From: Polyangium sp. y55x31
Lineage (GTDB): Bacteria; Myxococcota_A; Polyangia; Polyangiales; Polyangiaceae
Assembly (NCBI RefSeq): GCF_029946505.1
Contig: NZ_JARZHG010000001.1
Location: 620,001 to 684,000, forward strand
Reading direction: 5' to 3'
DNA: 64,000 nucleotides
Below the pieces are notes generated by a model, which searched no databases, was not told the origin of the DNA, and saw only the letters and a program-made list of their open reading frames with translations. Position 1 is the stretch's first letter. Every line of letters starts with the position of its first letter. This document shows positions 9,144 to 18,024 of the stretch, piece by piece. A program made the translations under genes and the position numbers.

Positions 9144-10424
9144 ATGAGCACGAACACGAATGAGCCGACCGCTGCGCAGAAGGCGCTCGGCGACTTTGCG
9201 CCGGAGCTCGTCCGCAGTGAGCAGTATTCACTCGAACGAAGACGACTCCTCCTCGGCCTGGCCGCGGCGCCGCTCGCAGCATGCGCGGGAGCGGGAGCGG
9301 GAGCCAATCTGCGAGCCGACACAGCAGCGGGAGCGACCACCCCAGCGAGGTCGTCGCCGGCCGCCGCCGTAGGACCTGGGCCATTCCCCGCTGAAGGCAT
9401 GGCCGCCCATTCGCCGAAGGGTCCGCTCAGGCCAATACGGTTCCAGCGTCGCGCGCTCGGTCCCAAGGACGTCGCGATCAAGCTCCACTACTGCGGCATT
9501 TGCCACTCCGACATCCACACGGTTCGAGGCGATTGGGGACCGATTCAATACCCCCAAATCGTCGGCCACGAGCTCGCTGGCGAGGTCGTCAGCGTGGGCT
9601 CGAGCGTCAGCAAATTCCGCGTCGGTGCGCGGGTCGGCGTCGGGTGCATCGTCGACTCTTGTCGGCACTGCGTCGAGTGCGAGGCCGGCCACGAGAACTA
9701 CTGCCTGAACGGGAACACGCAAACGTACGGATCGAGGGACAAGGACGGCTCCATCACCCAAGGCGGATACTCGACGTTCGTCGTCGTGGACGAGGACTTC
9801 GTCATCAACATCCCGAACGTCATCGACCTCTCGGAGGCCGGACCGCTCTTGTGCGCCGGAATCACCGTGTACTCGCCGCTCCGTCGATGGGGCATTTCCG
9901 CGGGCAAGAAGGTCGCGGTCGTCGGCCTGGGCGGCCTCGGTCACATGGCCGTGAAGCTGGCCAAGGCGATGGGTGCAGAGGTCACCGTGTTCACCACCTC
10001 ACCCGAGAAGATCGATGACGCGAAGCGCTTCGGTGCCGCCCATGTCGTCGTGAGCAGAGACGGCGCAGACTTCTCTGCGCTCAGACACCGCTTCGACTTT
10101 GCGCTCGACACGGTTCCCCAGAGGCACGACCTCAATCGTTTCGTCCCGCTCCTCAAGCGCGACGCGACGTACTGCAGGGTCGGCGTGGGCAAGACGGTGG
10201 ACACCATCGACGTCGGGCAGATGAGCCTCGTCCTGTTTCGCAACGCCATCGCCGGCTCGAACACGGGTGGCATTCGCGAGACGCAGGAGATGGTCGACTT
10301 CTGCGCGCTCAACAACATTCGGCCAGAGATCCAGAAGATCCCAATGACAGGCATCGACGAAGCTTGGTCCAAGGTCGTCGACAAGAAGGCTCGCTACCGC
10401 TTCGTCGTCGAGATCAACGGCTAG
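9144..10424 (+). CDS. Zinc-dependent alcohol dehydrogenase with Tat/lipoprotein-like leader
   Basis: 426 aa. Residues 1-90 are unusual: ERRRLLLGLAAAPLAACAG is a twin-arginine-like leader with a lipobox-like Cys, followed by an Ala/Gly/Pro linker. From about 100 it is a cinnamyl-alcohol-dehydrogenase-type MDR enzyme: GICHSD (zinc Cys), VGHELAGEV (His-Glu), four structural-zinc Cys in CRHCVECEAGHENYC, and VVGLGGLGHMAV for NADP(H). Converts alcohols and aldehydes; the leader suggests export in folded form, which is atypical because the cofactor is cytoplasmic. Start chosen at ATG 9144. The SDR gene follows 63 bases later. Confidence 0.88.
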   Translation: MSTNTNEPTAAQKALGDFAPELVRSEQYSLERRRLLLGLAAAPLAACAGAGAGANLRADTAAGATTPARSSPAAAVGPGPFPAEGMAAHSPKGPLRPIRFQRRALGPKDVAIKLHYCGICHSDIHTVRGDWGPIQYPQIVGHELAGEVVSVGSSVSKFRVGARVGVGCIVDSCRHCVECEAGHENYCLNGNTQTYGSRDKDGSITQGGYSTFVVVDEDFVINIPNVIDLSEAGPLLCAGITVYSPLRRWGISAGKKVAVVGLGGLGHMAVKLAKAMGAEVTVFTTSPEKIDDAKRFGAAHVVVSRDGADFSALRHRFDFALDTVPQRHDLNRFVPLLKRDATYCRVGVGKTVDTIDVGQMSLVLFRNAIAGSNTGGIRETQEMVDFCALNNIRPEIQKIPMTGIDEAWSKVVDKKARYRFVVEING

Positions 10425-10487
10425 ACGTCGCCCGCATCCAAGCGCGAACGCACGTTTTCAAACGTGAGCTCGAATCGGAGAGATGAC

Positions 10488-11255
10488 ATGAATCCAATGT
10501 ACGATTTCAATGGACAGGTCGCGCTGGTCACCGGCGCGAGCTCTGGAATGGGGCTCGCCACCGCGAGAGCCTTCGCCGCGGCAGGTGCTTCGGTCGTGCT
10601 CGCCGACATCAACACGGATGCGTTGGCGTCTGCAACCGAAGCGCTGAAGGCGGCGGGCCATGCGGCGATTGGGGTTGTCTGCGACGTGTCCGACGAGGAG
10701 CAAGTCGCAGCGATGGTGCGGCGTTCCGTCGAGACCTACGGCCGGCTGGACATGGCCTTCAACAACGCCGGCGTTCAGGCGCCCCCCACGGATGCCGCGG
10801 ATGAGCCGGCGAGCCTGTTCGACCGAGTCAACGCGATCAACCTCCGCGGTGTTTGGTCGTGCATGAAGCACGAGCTCGGCCAGATGCGTAAGCAGGGAAG
10901 CGGCGCGATCGTGAACTGCTCGTCGCTCGGTGGCCTCGTCGGTCTGCCAGGTCGGGCTGCCTATCACGCATCGAAACACGGGGTCCTCGGCCTGACGAAA
11001 AGCGCGGCACTCGAGTATGCGCCCCGAGGGATTCGCATCAACGCGATTTGTCCTGGGACGATCGCCACACCGATGGTCACGGACATGCTCGCCAAGGGAG
11101 AGCTCGACCTGTCCGTGGCGCTCGCGAATCAGCCCATCGGGCGCCTCGGCGAGCCCGAGGAGATCGCAGCCTCCGTGCTCTGGCTCTGCAGCCCCGGCGC
11201 GAGCTTCGTCGTCGGCATCGCACTTCCGGTCGACGGCGGATACACCGCGCGCTGA
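10488..11255 (+). CDS. Short-chain dehydrogenase/reductase
   Basis: 255 aa, normal classical-SDR length, ATG with GGAGAG upstream. Motifs: TGASSGMG (NAD(P) loop), Asp at VLADIN suggesting NAD preference, NNAG, catalytic Ser in NCSSLGG, and YHASK (Tyr/Lys), then PGTIATPM. It likely oxidises or reduces a small hydroxy/keto compound together with the upstream dehydrogenase, with which it appears to form an operon. Substrate unknown. Confidence 0.92.
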   Translation: MNPMYDFNGQVALVTGASSGMGLATARAFAAAGASVVLADINTDALASATEALKAAGHAAIGVVCDVSDEEQVAAMVRRSVETYGRLDMAFNNAGVQAPPTDAADEPASLFDRVNAINLRGVWSCMKHELGQMRKQGSGAIVNCSSLGGLVGLPGRAAYHASKHGVLGLTKSAALEYAPRGIRINAICPGTIATPMVTDMLAKGELDLSVALANQPIGRLGEPEEIAASVLWLCSPGASFVVGIALPVDGGYTAR

Positions 11256-11289
11256 GCCTTTCCTCACGACCCTGCCGTAGGAGACTCGC

Positions 11290-11385
11290 ATGGAACGCCG
11301 ACCTTCCACGTACAATCTGCTCCTGGCAGTTGCGCTCGCCTCTGGTCCTCAACGAGCAGCCGCTCTCCTGCGTGCGGGGCCATGA
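11290..11385 (+). pseudogene. Truncated third gene of the dehydrogenase operon
   Basis: An ATG with GGAGAC upstream starts 35 bases after the SDR stop and encodes a signal-peptide-like start (MERRPSTYNLLLAVALASG). After about 21 codons it runs into the copied protease fragment (joint near 11354) and stops by chance at TGA 11383-11385. I read this as the 5' end of a lost exported-protein gene cut by the duplication. Confidence 0.5.
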
Positions 11386-11709
11386 TCGAAGATCACCGAG
11401 AAAGAGGACTTCTTCGCAAACCCGGACGAACCATTCACGATCGCCTGCTCGGCGACGTCGACCGGCTCGTCGAGCATGTCGCTTTCGTCGACGCTCGCCG
11501 CGACGCAGCCCGAAACGGCGACGGCGCCGGCGAGGGTGGCGAGCATCGAGAGGGTATGGAGCGCGCCTGCTGGCATGTTGCGTGTGCATGGGGATCGTTC
11601 CTCCATCGAGGGTCGTCGTTCGGCGGAGCGAGGCGCCACGTGCGCCGCTCTCCGCGACCTTCGAGGAGGCAGTTGCGCGCTTCGGGATGTGTGAACGTTT
11701 TTTTCGGTC
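11354..11709 (-). pseudogene. Duplicated 5' fragment of the trypsin-like lipoprotein gene
   Basis: Matches 6656-7013 almost base for base on the same strand, with small changes: the segment around the start codon is replaced and one base is missing near GCGTGCGGGGCC. It covers the upstream region, the lipobox leader (AVSGCVAAS) and the propeptide up to SFSVIFDHGP; the catalytic domain is absent. Non-functional copy, but the promoter-like upstream part may still be active. Confidence 0.85.
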
Positions 11710-11937
11710 GCCCGAAGGAGTACCCGGCCCCCGATGTCCCGCCGCATATCGAGGCCAGCTTGGTTGCAGAGTTCAAGCAGCAGACGGAGCGGCTGCCCCA
11801 CGAGGCGCGGGAGACACCACGCAGGCGGCGGAGGGGACGGGCGGCATCATCGCAGAGCGCGGTTCATGCGCCCGAGGAGGCGTCCGCGGGATTGCTGCAA
11901 GGCGACGCAGGCGCCCGAGGAGCGATCTCCGCTTCCA

Positions 11938-12285
11938 TTACTCGGGCGCGCCAGCCTCGATCCACGCCCGCACCGCCGCGGTGGAGTCTCCCCACGAGAC
12001 GGGATGGCCGGAGCCCATCGGGACGGTGTAATAGGGGCTGGCGTCAGGATTGCCCGGCGTGACGCGGGCCCTCGCGTTGCGATAGACGCTCATCGCACCA
12101 CCCGACATTCGCTCGTGGCAACCGTCGCAGCGCTCCTTGGCGAGCGGACCGATTCCTTCTTTGAACGTCGCCGGCGCCAAGGGTGCGGACGAGGCCTCCG
12201 CGCATGCCGGAAGGCCCAAACCGACGAAGCAAGCGATCCAGAGCAGCAGGCCGTTCCTGCTCGAGGTCGGGCGAATGCCTACCAC
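11938..12285 (-). CDS. Small c-type-cytochrome-like lipoprotein
   Basis: 115 aa. GTG start at 12285 has AGGAGG six bases upstream; the open frame extends further but lacks such a site. Leader GLLLWIACFVGLGLPACAEA with lipobox L-P-A-C. Residues 45-60 contain RCDGCHE, one CxxCH haem-binding motif, and the C-terminal half (STAAVRAWIEAGAPE) matches the end typical of planctomycete/myxobacterial cytochrome-like domains. Axial Met could be one of the Met in ERMSGGAM or VPMGSG. Divergent from the ferric reductase genes, suggesting a shared electron-transfer role at the envelope. Confidence 0.75.
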   Translation of the reverse strand: MVGIRPTSSRNGLLLWIACFVGLGLPACAEASSAPLAPATFKEGIGPLAKERCDGCHERMSGGAMSVYRNARARVTPGNPDASPYYTVPMGSGHPVSWGDSTAAVRAWIEAGAPE

Positions 12286-12443
12286 GGTAGCCTCCTGTGC
12301 GAGCGACGCTCGAAGGGATGCGCCGCGCATGGGCCCCATGCAGCCCACGGACCGCGTTGCCCTGATCCTGGTCGATCGCTTCACATTTCTGCTCGCAATC
12401 ACGTCATGTCGAGCGTGGCTCCTGGCTTGCAATAGGCGAGCTC
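12286..12443. promoter_or_regulatory. Divergent promoter region of the haem-redox genes
   Basis: 158 bases between two GTG starts in opposite directions. No clear -10/-35 pair or palindrome seen; placed by position only. Confidence 0.3.
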
Positions 12444-13727
12444 GTGCAGAAACTTCCGTCCTGGACCCCCGTGCTCGTCGCCGCTGCCCTCGCCGTAGCG
12501 CCCGCGTTCACGTGGGCGTGCTCCGCAGGCGCGGACGTGCTCACCTGGTACGGATTCGCTCGATTCGCGGGGTTTGCCGCGGCTGGCCTGTTCGCGGTCT
12601 CGATGCTGCTCATGTTGCGCCTGTCATGGCTCGATCGAGCCTTCCGCGGCCTCGGTCACGTCTACCAGGCCCATCACGCGCTCGGGGTAGCGGCGCTCCT
12701 GCTGCTCCTCGTCCACCCGCTCGCGCTCGCGCTCGGCGCCTTTCTGGTGGAGCCGGCTGCCGCGCTTCATCTCCTCTGGCCCAATCCATCGTCCAAGGTC
12801 GTATTTTCGGGCTGGCTTTCGTTGCTCCTGTTCCTCATTTTTTTCGTCGTGACCGTCGCGCAGCACATGCCGTTTCATCGCTGGCGCCGATTGCACCGGG
12901 CCCTCGGGCTGGCCTACGCCGCCATGGTCTGGCACCTCGTCACGACCTTCAGCGGCTCGGTGGCGGCCGGACTCGCGCTCGGGCTCGTTGCCGCGGGGGT
13001 TCTCGGCTTCGCGCATCGTCTCCTCGCGGAAGATCCGCCCCGGCGAGGTCTCCGCTACCGGATCACGGACGTGCGGCGCCGCGGACCGAAGGTCGTGGAT
13101 CTCGTGCTCGAGCCGCTCGACAAAAAGCTCCGGTTCGAGGCGGGCCAGTTCGTGTATCTGGCCATGCGCGATTCTCCCGACTATGAGGCGTGCGGCGAGT
13201 CGCATCCATACACGCTGACCGGTCACCCCGACGATCCACGCATCCAAGTCTCCGTGAAAGCGCTGGGCTTCTGCACGCGGCACATCCAGGAGGTCACGGT
13301 CGGCACGGAGGCCGCCGTCCAGGGGCCGTTCGGGGGGCTGTTTCCCGCGAAAACCCACGATCGACCGCAAGTCTGGATTGGCGGCGGTATCGGCGTGACG
13401 CCGTTCCTCGGCCGCGCGTCGGTCATCGCCGCGGACGGGCCCTCGCTCGACATCGTGTACTGCGCCGGCAATGAAGGCGCGGCGCTCTACCTGGAGGACC
13501 TCCGCGCCTTCACCCGGGCTCGCCCCGACATGCGTGTTCACACGATATACGAGGACACGGACGGGCTGCCGACGGTCCCCGCCATCGAATCGCGCGTGGG
13601 CTCGCTCGAAGGGAAAGAGATCATGATCGCCGGTCCGCCCGCCATGGTGGAGGCTCTCCGCCGAGCGCTGCGCGCGCGCGGCGTGCCAGCCTCGCGCATT
13701 CATACCGAGGAGGGCATGGCGCGATGA
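12444..13727 (+). CDS. Ferric-reductase-like transmembrane flavohaem oxidoreductase
   Basis: 427 aa, GTG start. Residues 1-190: six or so membrane helices with paired His on helices (HVYQAHHALGV, LLVHPLAL, RLHRALGLAYAAMVWHL), the haem-ligand pattern of the ferric reductase/NOX family. Residues 200-427: FAD/NAD domain with HPYTLTG (FAD), GGGIGVTPFLG (pyridine nucleotide) and MIAGPPAMV near the end. It moves electrons from NAD(P)H via FAD and haem across the membrane, probably to iron or another acceptor. Overlaps the cytochrome b5-like gene by four bases (ATGA). Confidence 0.88.
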   Translation: MQKLPSWTPVLVAAALAVAPAFTWACSAGADVLTWYGFARFAGFAAAGLFAVSMLLMLRLSWLDRAFRGLGHVYQAHHALGVAALLLLLVHPLALALGAFLVEPAAALHLLWPNPSSKVVFSGWLSLLLFLIFFVVTVAQHMPFHRWRRLHRALGLAYAAMVWHLVTTFSGSVAAGLALGLVAAGVLGFAHRLLAEDPPRRGLRYRITDVRRRGPKVVDLVLEPLDKKLRFEAGQFVYLAMRDSPDYEACGESHPYTLTGHPDDPRIQVSVKALGFCTRHIQEVTVGTEAAVQGPFGGLFPAKTHDRPQVWIGGGIGVTPFLGRASVIAADGPSLDIVYCAGNEGAALYLEDLRAFTRARPDMRVHTIYEDTDGLPTVPAIESRVGSLEGKEIMIAGPPAMVEALRRALRARGVPASRIHTEEGMAR

Positions 13728-14083
13728 ACTCCCGACGCGTCGTTCTCGCCGCCGTGCTCGCCTTCGTGCTCGCGTGGGGCACGCTCCTGAGCCTCGCCGT
13801 GGAGAGATCCCGGCATCCCGTCGCGCCCCGAGAGGCGCGACGCTGGAGCCGCGCCGAGGTCGCACGGCACGACCGGCCGGAGGATTGCTGGCTCGTGATC
13901 CACGGCAAGGTGTACGACGTGACCCATTACATATCGGCGCATCCTGCGCCGCCCAAAACGATCGCCGACCATTGCGGCAAGGAGAGCACGTCGGCCTTCG
14001 AGACCAAGGAGACCGGGCGGGCGCATTCCCCGCAGGCCTGGCAGCTCCTCGAGACCTATCTCGTGGGCGAGGTGAGCGATTGA
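13724..14083 (+). CDS. Membrane-anchored cytochrome b5-like haem protein
   Basis: 119 aa, start codon overlaps the reductase stop. One N-terminal membrane helix (VVLAAVLAFVLAWGTLLSLAV), then a cytochrome b5 fold: WSRAEVARHDRPEDCWLVI, VYDVTHYISAHPAPP and GRAHSPQAW. The HPGG motif of the family is HPAPP here; the first haem His is kept and a second His (RAHS) is at the expected distance. Probable electron carrier for the reductase with which it is translationally coupled. Confidence 0.85.
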   Translation: MNSRRVVLAAVLAFVLAWGTLLSLAVERSRHPVAPREARRWSRAEVARHDRPEDCWLVIHGKVYDVTHYISAHPAPPKTIADHCGKESTSAFETKETGRAHSPQAWQLLETYLVGEVSD

Positions 14084-14225
14084 GCTGGACGCCGACCGGA
14101 GGCCAATCCGATCGGTGCCCCGCGCAGGGGGCGAAAGGTGCCCGGGGGACGGTTGCGGGCGCCTCGCCAAGCCACCATACCGTCAACGTGGGGGACCATT
14201 CCTGCGGTTCTCAGGGGAGGCTCGG

Positions 14226-14687
14226 ATGATGACGCGGTTTGCCATTCACGGACTCATCTTCTCGTCGCTGATGTTGTTTCCGACTGCAGCCCATGCGGGG
14301 AAGGCGGGCATCGTCGTGCAATTTCCCGATGGCGCGGTGCGTACCGCGTGCGTGGAGTTCGCCGAAGCGGAGATGACGGGATACGATCTGTTGCAGCGCG
14401 CATCCTTCGCGTCGACCTCACAGCAATCCGCCGAGTTCGGTGCCGCCGTTTGCAGCATCGAAGGCATCGGATGCAACTACCCTGCGGAATCTTGCTTTTG
14501 CAGGTGCCCAGGCAATGGCCCATGCACGTACTGGTCGTACTGGACGCTCGATGAGGCGTCGCAATGGGTGTACTCGAACGTCGGGGCATCGAGCCGGCGG
14601 GTGCGCGACGGCTCGGTCGATGGGTGGATGTTCGGGGACGGCCGTATCCCGCCCATCCGTACGACGTTCAGAGACATCTGCCGGTGA
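14226..14687 (+). CDS. Secreted DUF4430-like protein
   Basis: 153 aa; ATG at 14226 follows GGGGAGG. Signal peptide ending TAAHAGKAG. The mature part has DLLQRASFAS, six Cys (VCSIEGIGCNYP, ESCFCRCPGNGPC), YWSYWTLDE, then DGSVDGWMFGDGR, which fits the DUF4430/transcobalamin-like small-domain pattern. Such domains occur in cobalamin-uptake and surface proteins, usually as part of larger proteins; here it stands alone. Ligand unknown. Confidence 0.7.
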   Translation: MMTRFAIHGLIFSSLMLFPTAAHAGKAGIVVQFPDGAVRTACVEFAEAEMTGYDLLQRASFASTSQQSAEFGAAVCSIEGIGCNYPAESCFCRCPGNGPCTYWSYWTLDEASQWVYSNVGASSRRVRDGSVDGWMFGDGRIPPIRTTFRDICR

Positions 14688-14807
14688 TTTTTGCATCCGG
14701 AAAAACCCCGCCGACCGCGCTTACCGCAAAACGTTTCGCGCCGACCGCCACGGCCGCCGCCCACCGGCCGCCCCCTCCCCGGCCGGCTCCTTCGTGCCCG
14801 GCAAGCT

Positions 14808-14893
14808 CGATCAGGTCCGCCGCGTGGTCACGGGAGGCAGCTTCACCTGTGGTGCTGGGGGCGCGACGAAGGCGGGCAGCTCGGCGCCGGACG
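14808..14893 (+). pseudogene. RCC1-repeat gene fragment
   Basis: Two frames together read QVRRVVTGGSFTC then LWCWGRDEGGQLGAG, one RCC1-type repeat with a short internal deletion that shifts frame. No start or end is present. It is the same repeat type as the intact gene at 60116. Remnant in the gap before corC. Confidence 0.55.
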
Positions 14894-14957
14894 TTCGGCA
14901 ATGTCGTATCGGCCCATTCGAGCGGAGGTGCTCCGGTGAGCGCCGAGACGGCGTTCG

Positions 14958-16265
14958 TCAGCGCTCGTCGTTCGGGGAAACGGGCAGCTTGATCCGCACC
15001 CTCTTCACGTGCCTCGGCGTGGCCTCGACGACCTCGATCGTCGTCCCATCCGGCGCCGTGAGCTGCGTCCCCACCGCCGGGATGCTGCGCGCGAGATCCA
15101 TGACGAGACCCGCGATCGTCGAATAACCATCACCGACCGGCAAATCGAGCCCGAGCTCGCGATTCACGTCGTGCACGGGCGCGCTCCCCGAGACGAGGAA
15201 CGTCCCGTCGGGCTCACGATGTACGAGCGCCGGCGCAGGCGCATCATGTTCGCTGAAGACGTCGCCCACGAGCTCCTCGACGAGGTCCTCCAGCGTGACG
15301 ATGCCGCTCGTCGCGCCGAGCTCGTCCACCACGATGGCAATCTGCGTGCGGCGGTTTTTCATGGCGTCGAGCAAGGAGACCGCGCGCATGCTCTCGCCGA
15401 CGAAATAGGGAGGTCGCAAGACCTCCTTCACGGTGAACGAACCATCCCCGGTCGCCCGAAGGAAAACGTCCTTCACGTTCACGTAACCGATGACATGATC
15501 GAGGTCCCCCTCATAAACCGGCATCCGCGTGTGCCCATGCGCGCCGACGACACGGCGCACATCGTCGAGCGTCGCATCATGCGGCAGGCTCACCACGCGC
15601 GTGCGCGGGACCATGACCTGCACCGCAGACAGCTCCGGCAAGTCGAGCGCGCGCGCCGCGATCTCACCCGCACTCGGATCGACCGAGCCCGCCTTGGCAG
15701 CCTCCCCGACAAGCTGCTGCAGCTCGTCCGGCGACAATCGCGCCTCGGTGAAGGTAGTCTCGTCCCCGAACAGACGCAGCACGACGTTCGAACTCGCAGT
15801 CAAGAACCAGACGAGCGGGCGCGCGAACCACGACAGGCCGAGCAGCAGCCGCCCGATGAGCAGCGCATACGTCTCCGCATATCGCAACGCGAGCGACTTG
15901 GGCACGAGCTCGCCGAGGACGAGCGAGAGGTAGGAGATCAGCGCAACCACGAGGCCAAGCGCGATGGCATCCGCATGGTCCGAAAGAACCGGGACGCGCC
16001 GAAAAAGAGGCGCAAGCTCCTCCGCGAACGTAGCGCCGCCGAACGCACCCGCGAGCGCACCGACGACAGTGATGCCAATCTGCACCGTGGCAAGGAACCG
16101 CTCGGGATCGTCGCGAAGAGCCTTCACAGCGCGAGCGCGCGTGTTCTTCTCGGCGACGAGCTGATCGAGCCGGGAGCCTCGCAGCGCCACGATGGAGATC
16201 TCGGCGCCGGCAAGGACGCCGTTCACCAGCACAAGCGCGAGGATGACGAGGAGCTCGGGGACGAT
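14958..16265 (-). CDS. CorC/HlyC (CNNM)-family transporter with CBS domains
   Basis: About 435 aa. N-terminal CNNM/DUF21 membrane domain (LLVILALVLVNGVLAGAEI; GELVPKSLALRYAE), a CBS pair (VMVPRTRVVSL; YVNVKDVFLRA; DELGATSGIVTLEDLVEEL) and the C-terminal CorC domain (GYSTIAGLVMDL). Exports or exchanges divalent metal such as Mg or Co. The start is uncertain: a strong site GAAGGAGG lies five bases before an ATC codon (16265), which gives the usual family N-terminus, while an in-frame GTG or TTG lies 8-12 codons upstream without a site. A 31-bp piece of this gene is copied, inverted, at 18025-18055. Next to mgtE, as in a metal-homeostasis pair. Confidence 0.85.
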   Translation of the reverse strand: MVPELLVILALVLVNGVLAGAEISIVALRGSRLDQLVAEKNTRARAVKALRDDPERFLATVQIGITVVGALAGAFGGATFAEELAPLFRRVPVLSDHADAIALGLVVALISYLSLVLGELVPKSLALRYAETYALLIGRLLLGLSWFARPLVWFLTASSNVVLRLFGDETTFTEARLSPDELQQLVGEAAKAGSVDPSAGEIAARALDLPELSAVQVMVPRTRVVSLPHDATLDDVRRVVGAHGHTRMPVYEGDLDHVIGYVNVKDVFLRATGDGSFTVKEVLRPPYFVGESMRAVSLLDAMKNRRTQIAIVVDELGATSGIVTLEDLVEELVGDVFSEHDAPAPALVHREPDGTFLVSGSAPVHDVNRELGLDLPVGDGYSTIAGLVMDLARSIPAVGTQLTAPDGTTIEVVEATPRHVKRVRIKLPVSPNDER

Positions 16266-16536
16266 GGCTGCCTCCTTCGAGGGAGCCAATCCATCCCACA
16301 CCTCAGCGCTCGATGCCCGAACAGGCGCACGGACAGCCACCGCAACATCGTCGATTCCGTCCCAGTCGCGGCGGCCCTGGTCTCGTTGAGTCGTTTCGCT
16401 GGGGCGTTGCCCCAGGCCCCACCAGGGGCTGTCCGCCCCTGGACCCGGACCAGCGCAAGCGCTGGACTCGGGGTCGATGAACTGCGCGATGCGCAGTTCA
16501 TCGAACGGGCTCGGAGGGTAGGGCGTTTCCGCGCGC

Positions 16537-17850
16537 TCACAGCAGGCTTCCCTGGAGAAGGAGCTGGGCCGCATTGAAATAGATGACGAGCCCCGAGACG
16601 TCGACGAGCGTCGCCACGAAAGGCGCAGACGCGCTCGCCGGATCGAAGCCGAGACGCCGGATCACGAAAGGCAACATCGAGCCCGCAATCGTCCCCCACG
16701 TCACCACCCCGACGAGGCTCACCGCGACGGTCAGCGCGACCCTCACGTAATGCGGTCCGTAGGTGTGAAACAGCGCTTGCCAAGCGAGGATCCGGACGAG
16801 ACCGATCGCAGCGAGGATGATGCCCAGGAAAAACCCAGCCGCGAGCTCTCGACGGATGATGCGAAACCAGTCGCCCACCGTGACCTCCCCGAGCGCCATC
16901 GCACGGATGATGAGCGTCGTCGCCTGCGATCCGGAGTTACCACCGCTCGAAATGATGAGGGGCACGAAGAGCGCGAGCACGACAGCCCTCGCGATCTCCT
17001 CCTCGTAATGCCCCATCGCACTCGCCGTGAGCATTTCCCCGAGGAAAAGCGCAGCGAGCCAGCCTGCGCGTTTCTTCACCATGGCGCGCATGCCCGTCTG
17101 CATGTAGGGCGTATCGAGCGCCTCCATGCCGCCGAGCTTCTGGATGTCCTCGGTCGCCTCGTGCTGGACGACGTCGACGATGTCGTCCACCGTGACGATG
17201 CCCTGCATGCGGCCCTCGGCATCCACGACCGGGACCGCATTGAGAGCGTGCCGCGCAATGACCCGCGCGACGGCCTCCTGGTCCATCGTCTCGGGCACGG
17301 CAATGACATCCGTGTTCATGACCTGGCCGATCGGCTTCGCACCCGGCGCGGAGAAGAGGTCCCGGAACGACACGACCCCCCGGAGCTTCTGGTCCCTGTC
17401 GAGGACGTATGCGTAATAAATGGTTTCGAGCTTTTCGCGCGCCTGTCTCTGAAGGTAGCGGATGGCCTCGTCCACGCTCATCTCGGGCCGAAGCCGCGCG
17501 AACCGCGGGCTCATCAAGCCACCCGCAGCGTCCTCCGCATACGCGAGGAGCGCTGAGACCTCGCGCCGCGTGGTCTCGTCGAGCATGCCGAGCCACTCGC
17601 CCCGCTGCTCCTCGGGGATCTGCTGGATCACGTCCGCCGCGTCATCCGGAGCGAGAAGGCGAAGCCAGAGACGCCGCTCCCCGGGCGACATCGCGGCGAG
17701 GAGGGCGCCTTGCTCCCGGGCGGAAAGGTCGAGGAAAAAATCGTCCGCCTCGCTGCGCTCCATGCGCAGGAACGCATCCACCTGCTCTTGCGGGTCGAGG
17801 TCCGGCCAAACGCCACGCACCTCGTCCGCAGTGAGGCGCACCCTGGACAT
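16537..17850 (-). CDS. mgtE: Magnesium transporter MgtE
   Basis: 437 aa, ATG at 17850 with GGGAGGGGG upstream. Domains: MgtE N domain (LLRMERSE-like helices, residues 15-130), two CBS domains (FARLRPEMSVDEAI; MNTDVIAVPETMDQ; VPVVDAEGRMQGIVTVDDI), plug helix and five membrane helices with SGGNSGSQATT, the conserved pore motif. Imports Mg2+ under control of cytosolic Mg bound by the N/CBS domains. Length and order match the family. Fragments of its 3' half are repeated at 18134-18249. Confidence 0.93.
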   Translation of the reverse strand: MSRVRLTADEVRGVWPDLDPQEQVDAFLRMERSEADDFFLDLSAREQGALLAAMSPGERRLWLRLLAPDDAADVIQQIPEEQRGEWLGMLDETTRREVSALLAYAEDAAGGLMSPRFARLRPEMSVDEAIRYLQRQAREKLETIYYAYVLDRDQKLRGVVSFRDLFSAPGAKPIGQVMNTDVIAVPETMDQEAVARVIARHALNAVPVVDAEGRMQGIVTVDDIVDVVQHEATEDIQKLGGMEALDTPYMQTGMRAMVKKRAGWLAALFLGEMLTASAMGHYEEEIARAVVLALFVPLIISSGGNSGSQATTLIIRAMALGEVTVGDWFRIIRRELAAGFFLGIILAAIGLVRILAWQALFHTYGPHYVRVALTVAVSLVGVVTWGTIAGSMLPFVIRRLGFDPASASAPFVATLVDVSGLVIYFNAAQLLLQGSLL

Positions 17851-17873
17851 GACGCACCCCCTCCCGAGCGCCA

Positions 17874-18024
17874 GCGTCGGACGCTCGGCGGCTCGTACCA
17901 CGCTTCGATGACGATTCAACCGAAAAACGGGGCCTTTGCCTCCACCTGCGCCCTTCCCAGTTGAACCCTCCCCCGAGCGGCGCGATACCTCCCCGCATGC
18001 CGCACATCCTGATCGTCGAGGACG
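17874..18024 (+). repeat. 150-bp direct repeat, left copy (response-regulator upstream region)
   Basis: Nearly identical to 20179-20328, with one single-base gap and a few substitutions. It contains the 5' untranslated region and first codons (MPHILIVED) of the response regulator, but after codon 9 it joins a piece of corC. The pair brackets the 18.0-20.3 kb block, as if the block had been inserted between mgtE and the regulator with duplication of the site. Confidence 0.85.

Noticed and set aside
16780-17560. Long open frames opposite mgtE, corC, hsdR, hsdM and other genes
   Set aside because: These follow the high third-position GC of the real genes, are Arg/Pro/Ala-rich, and have no ribosome site or family motifs.
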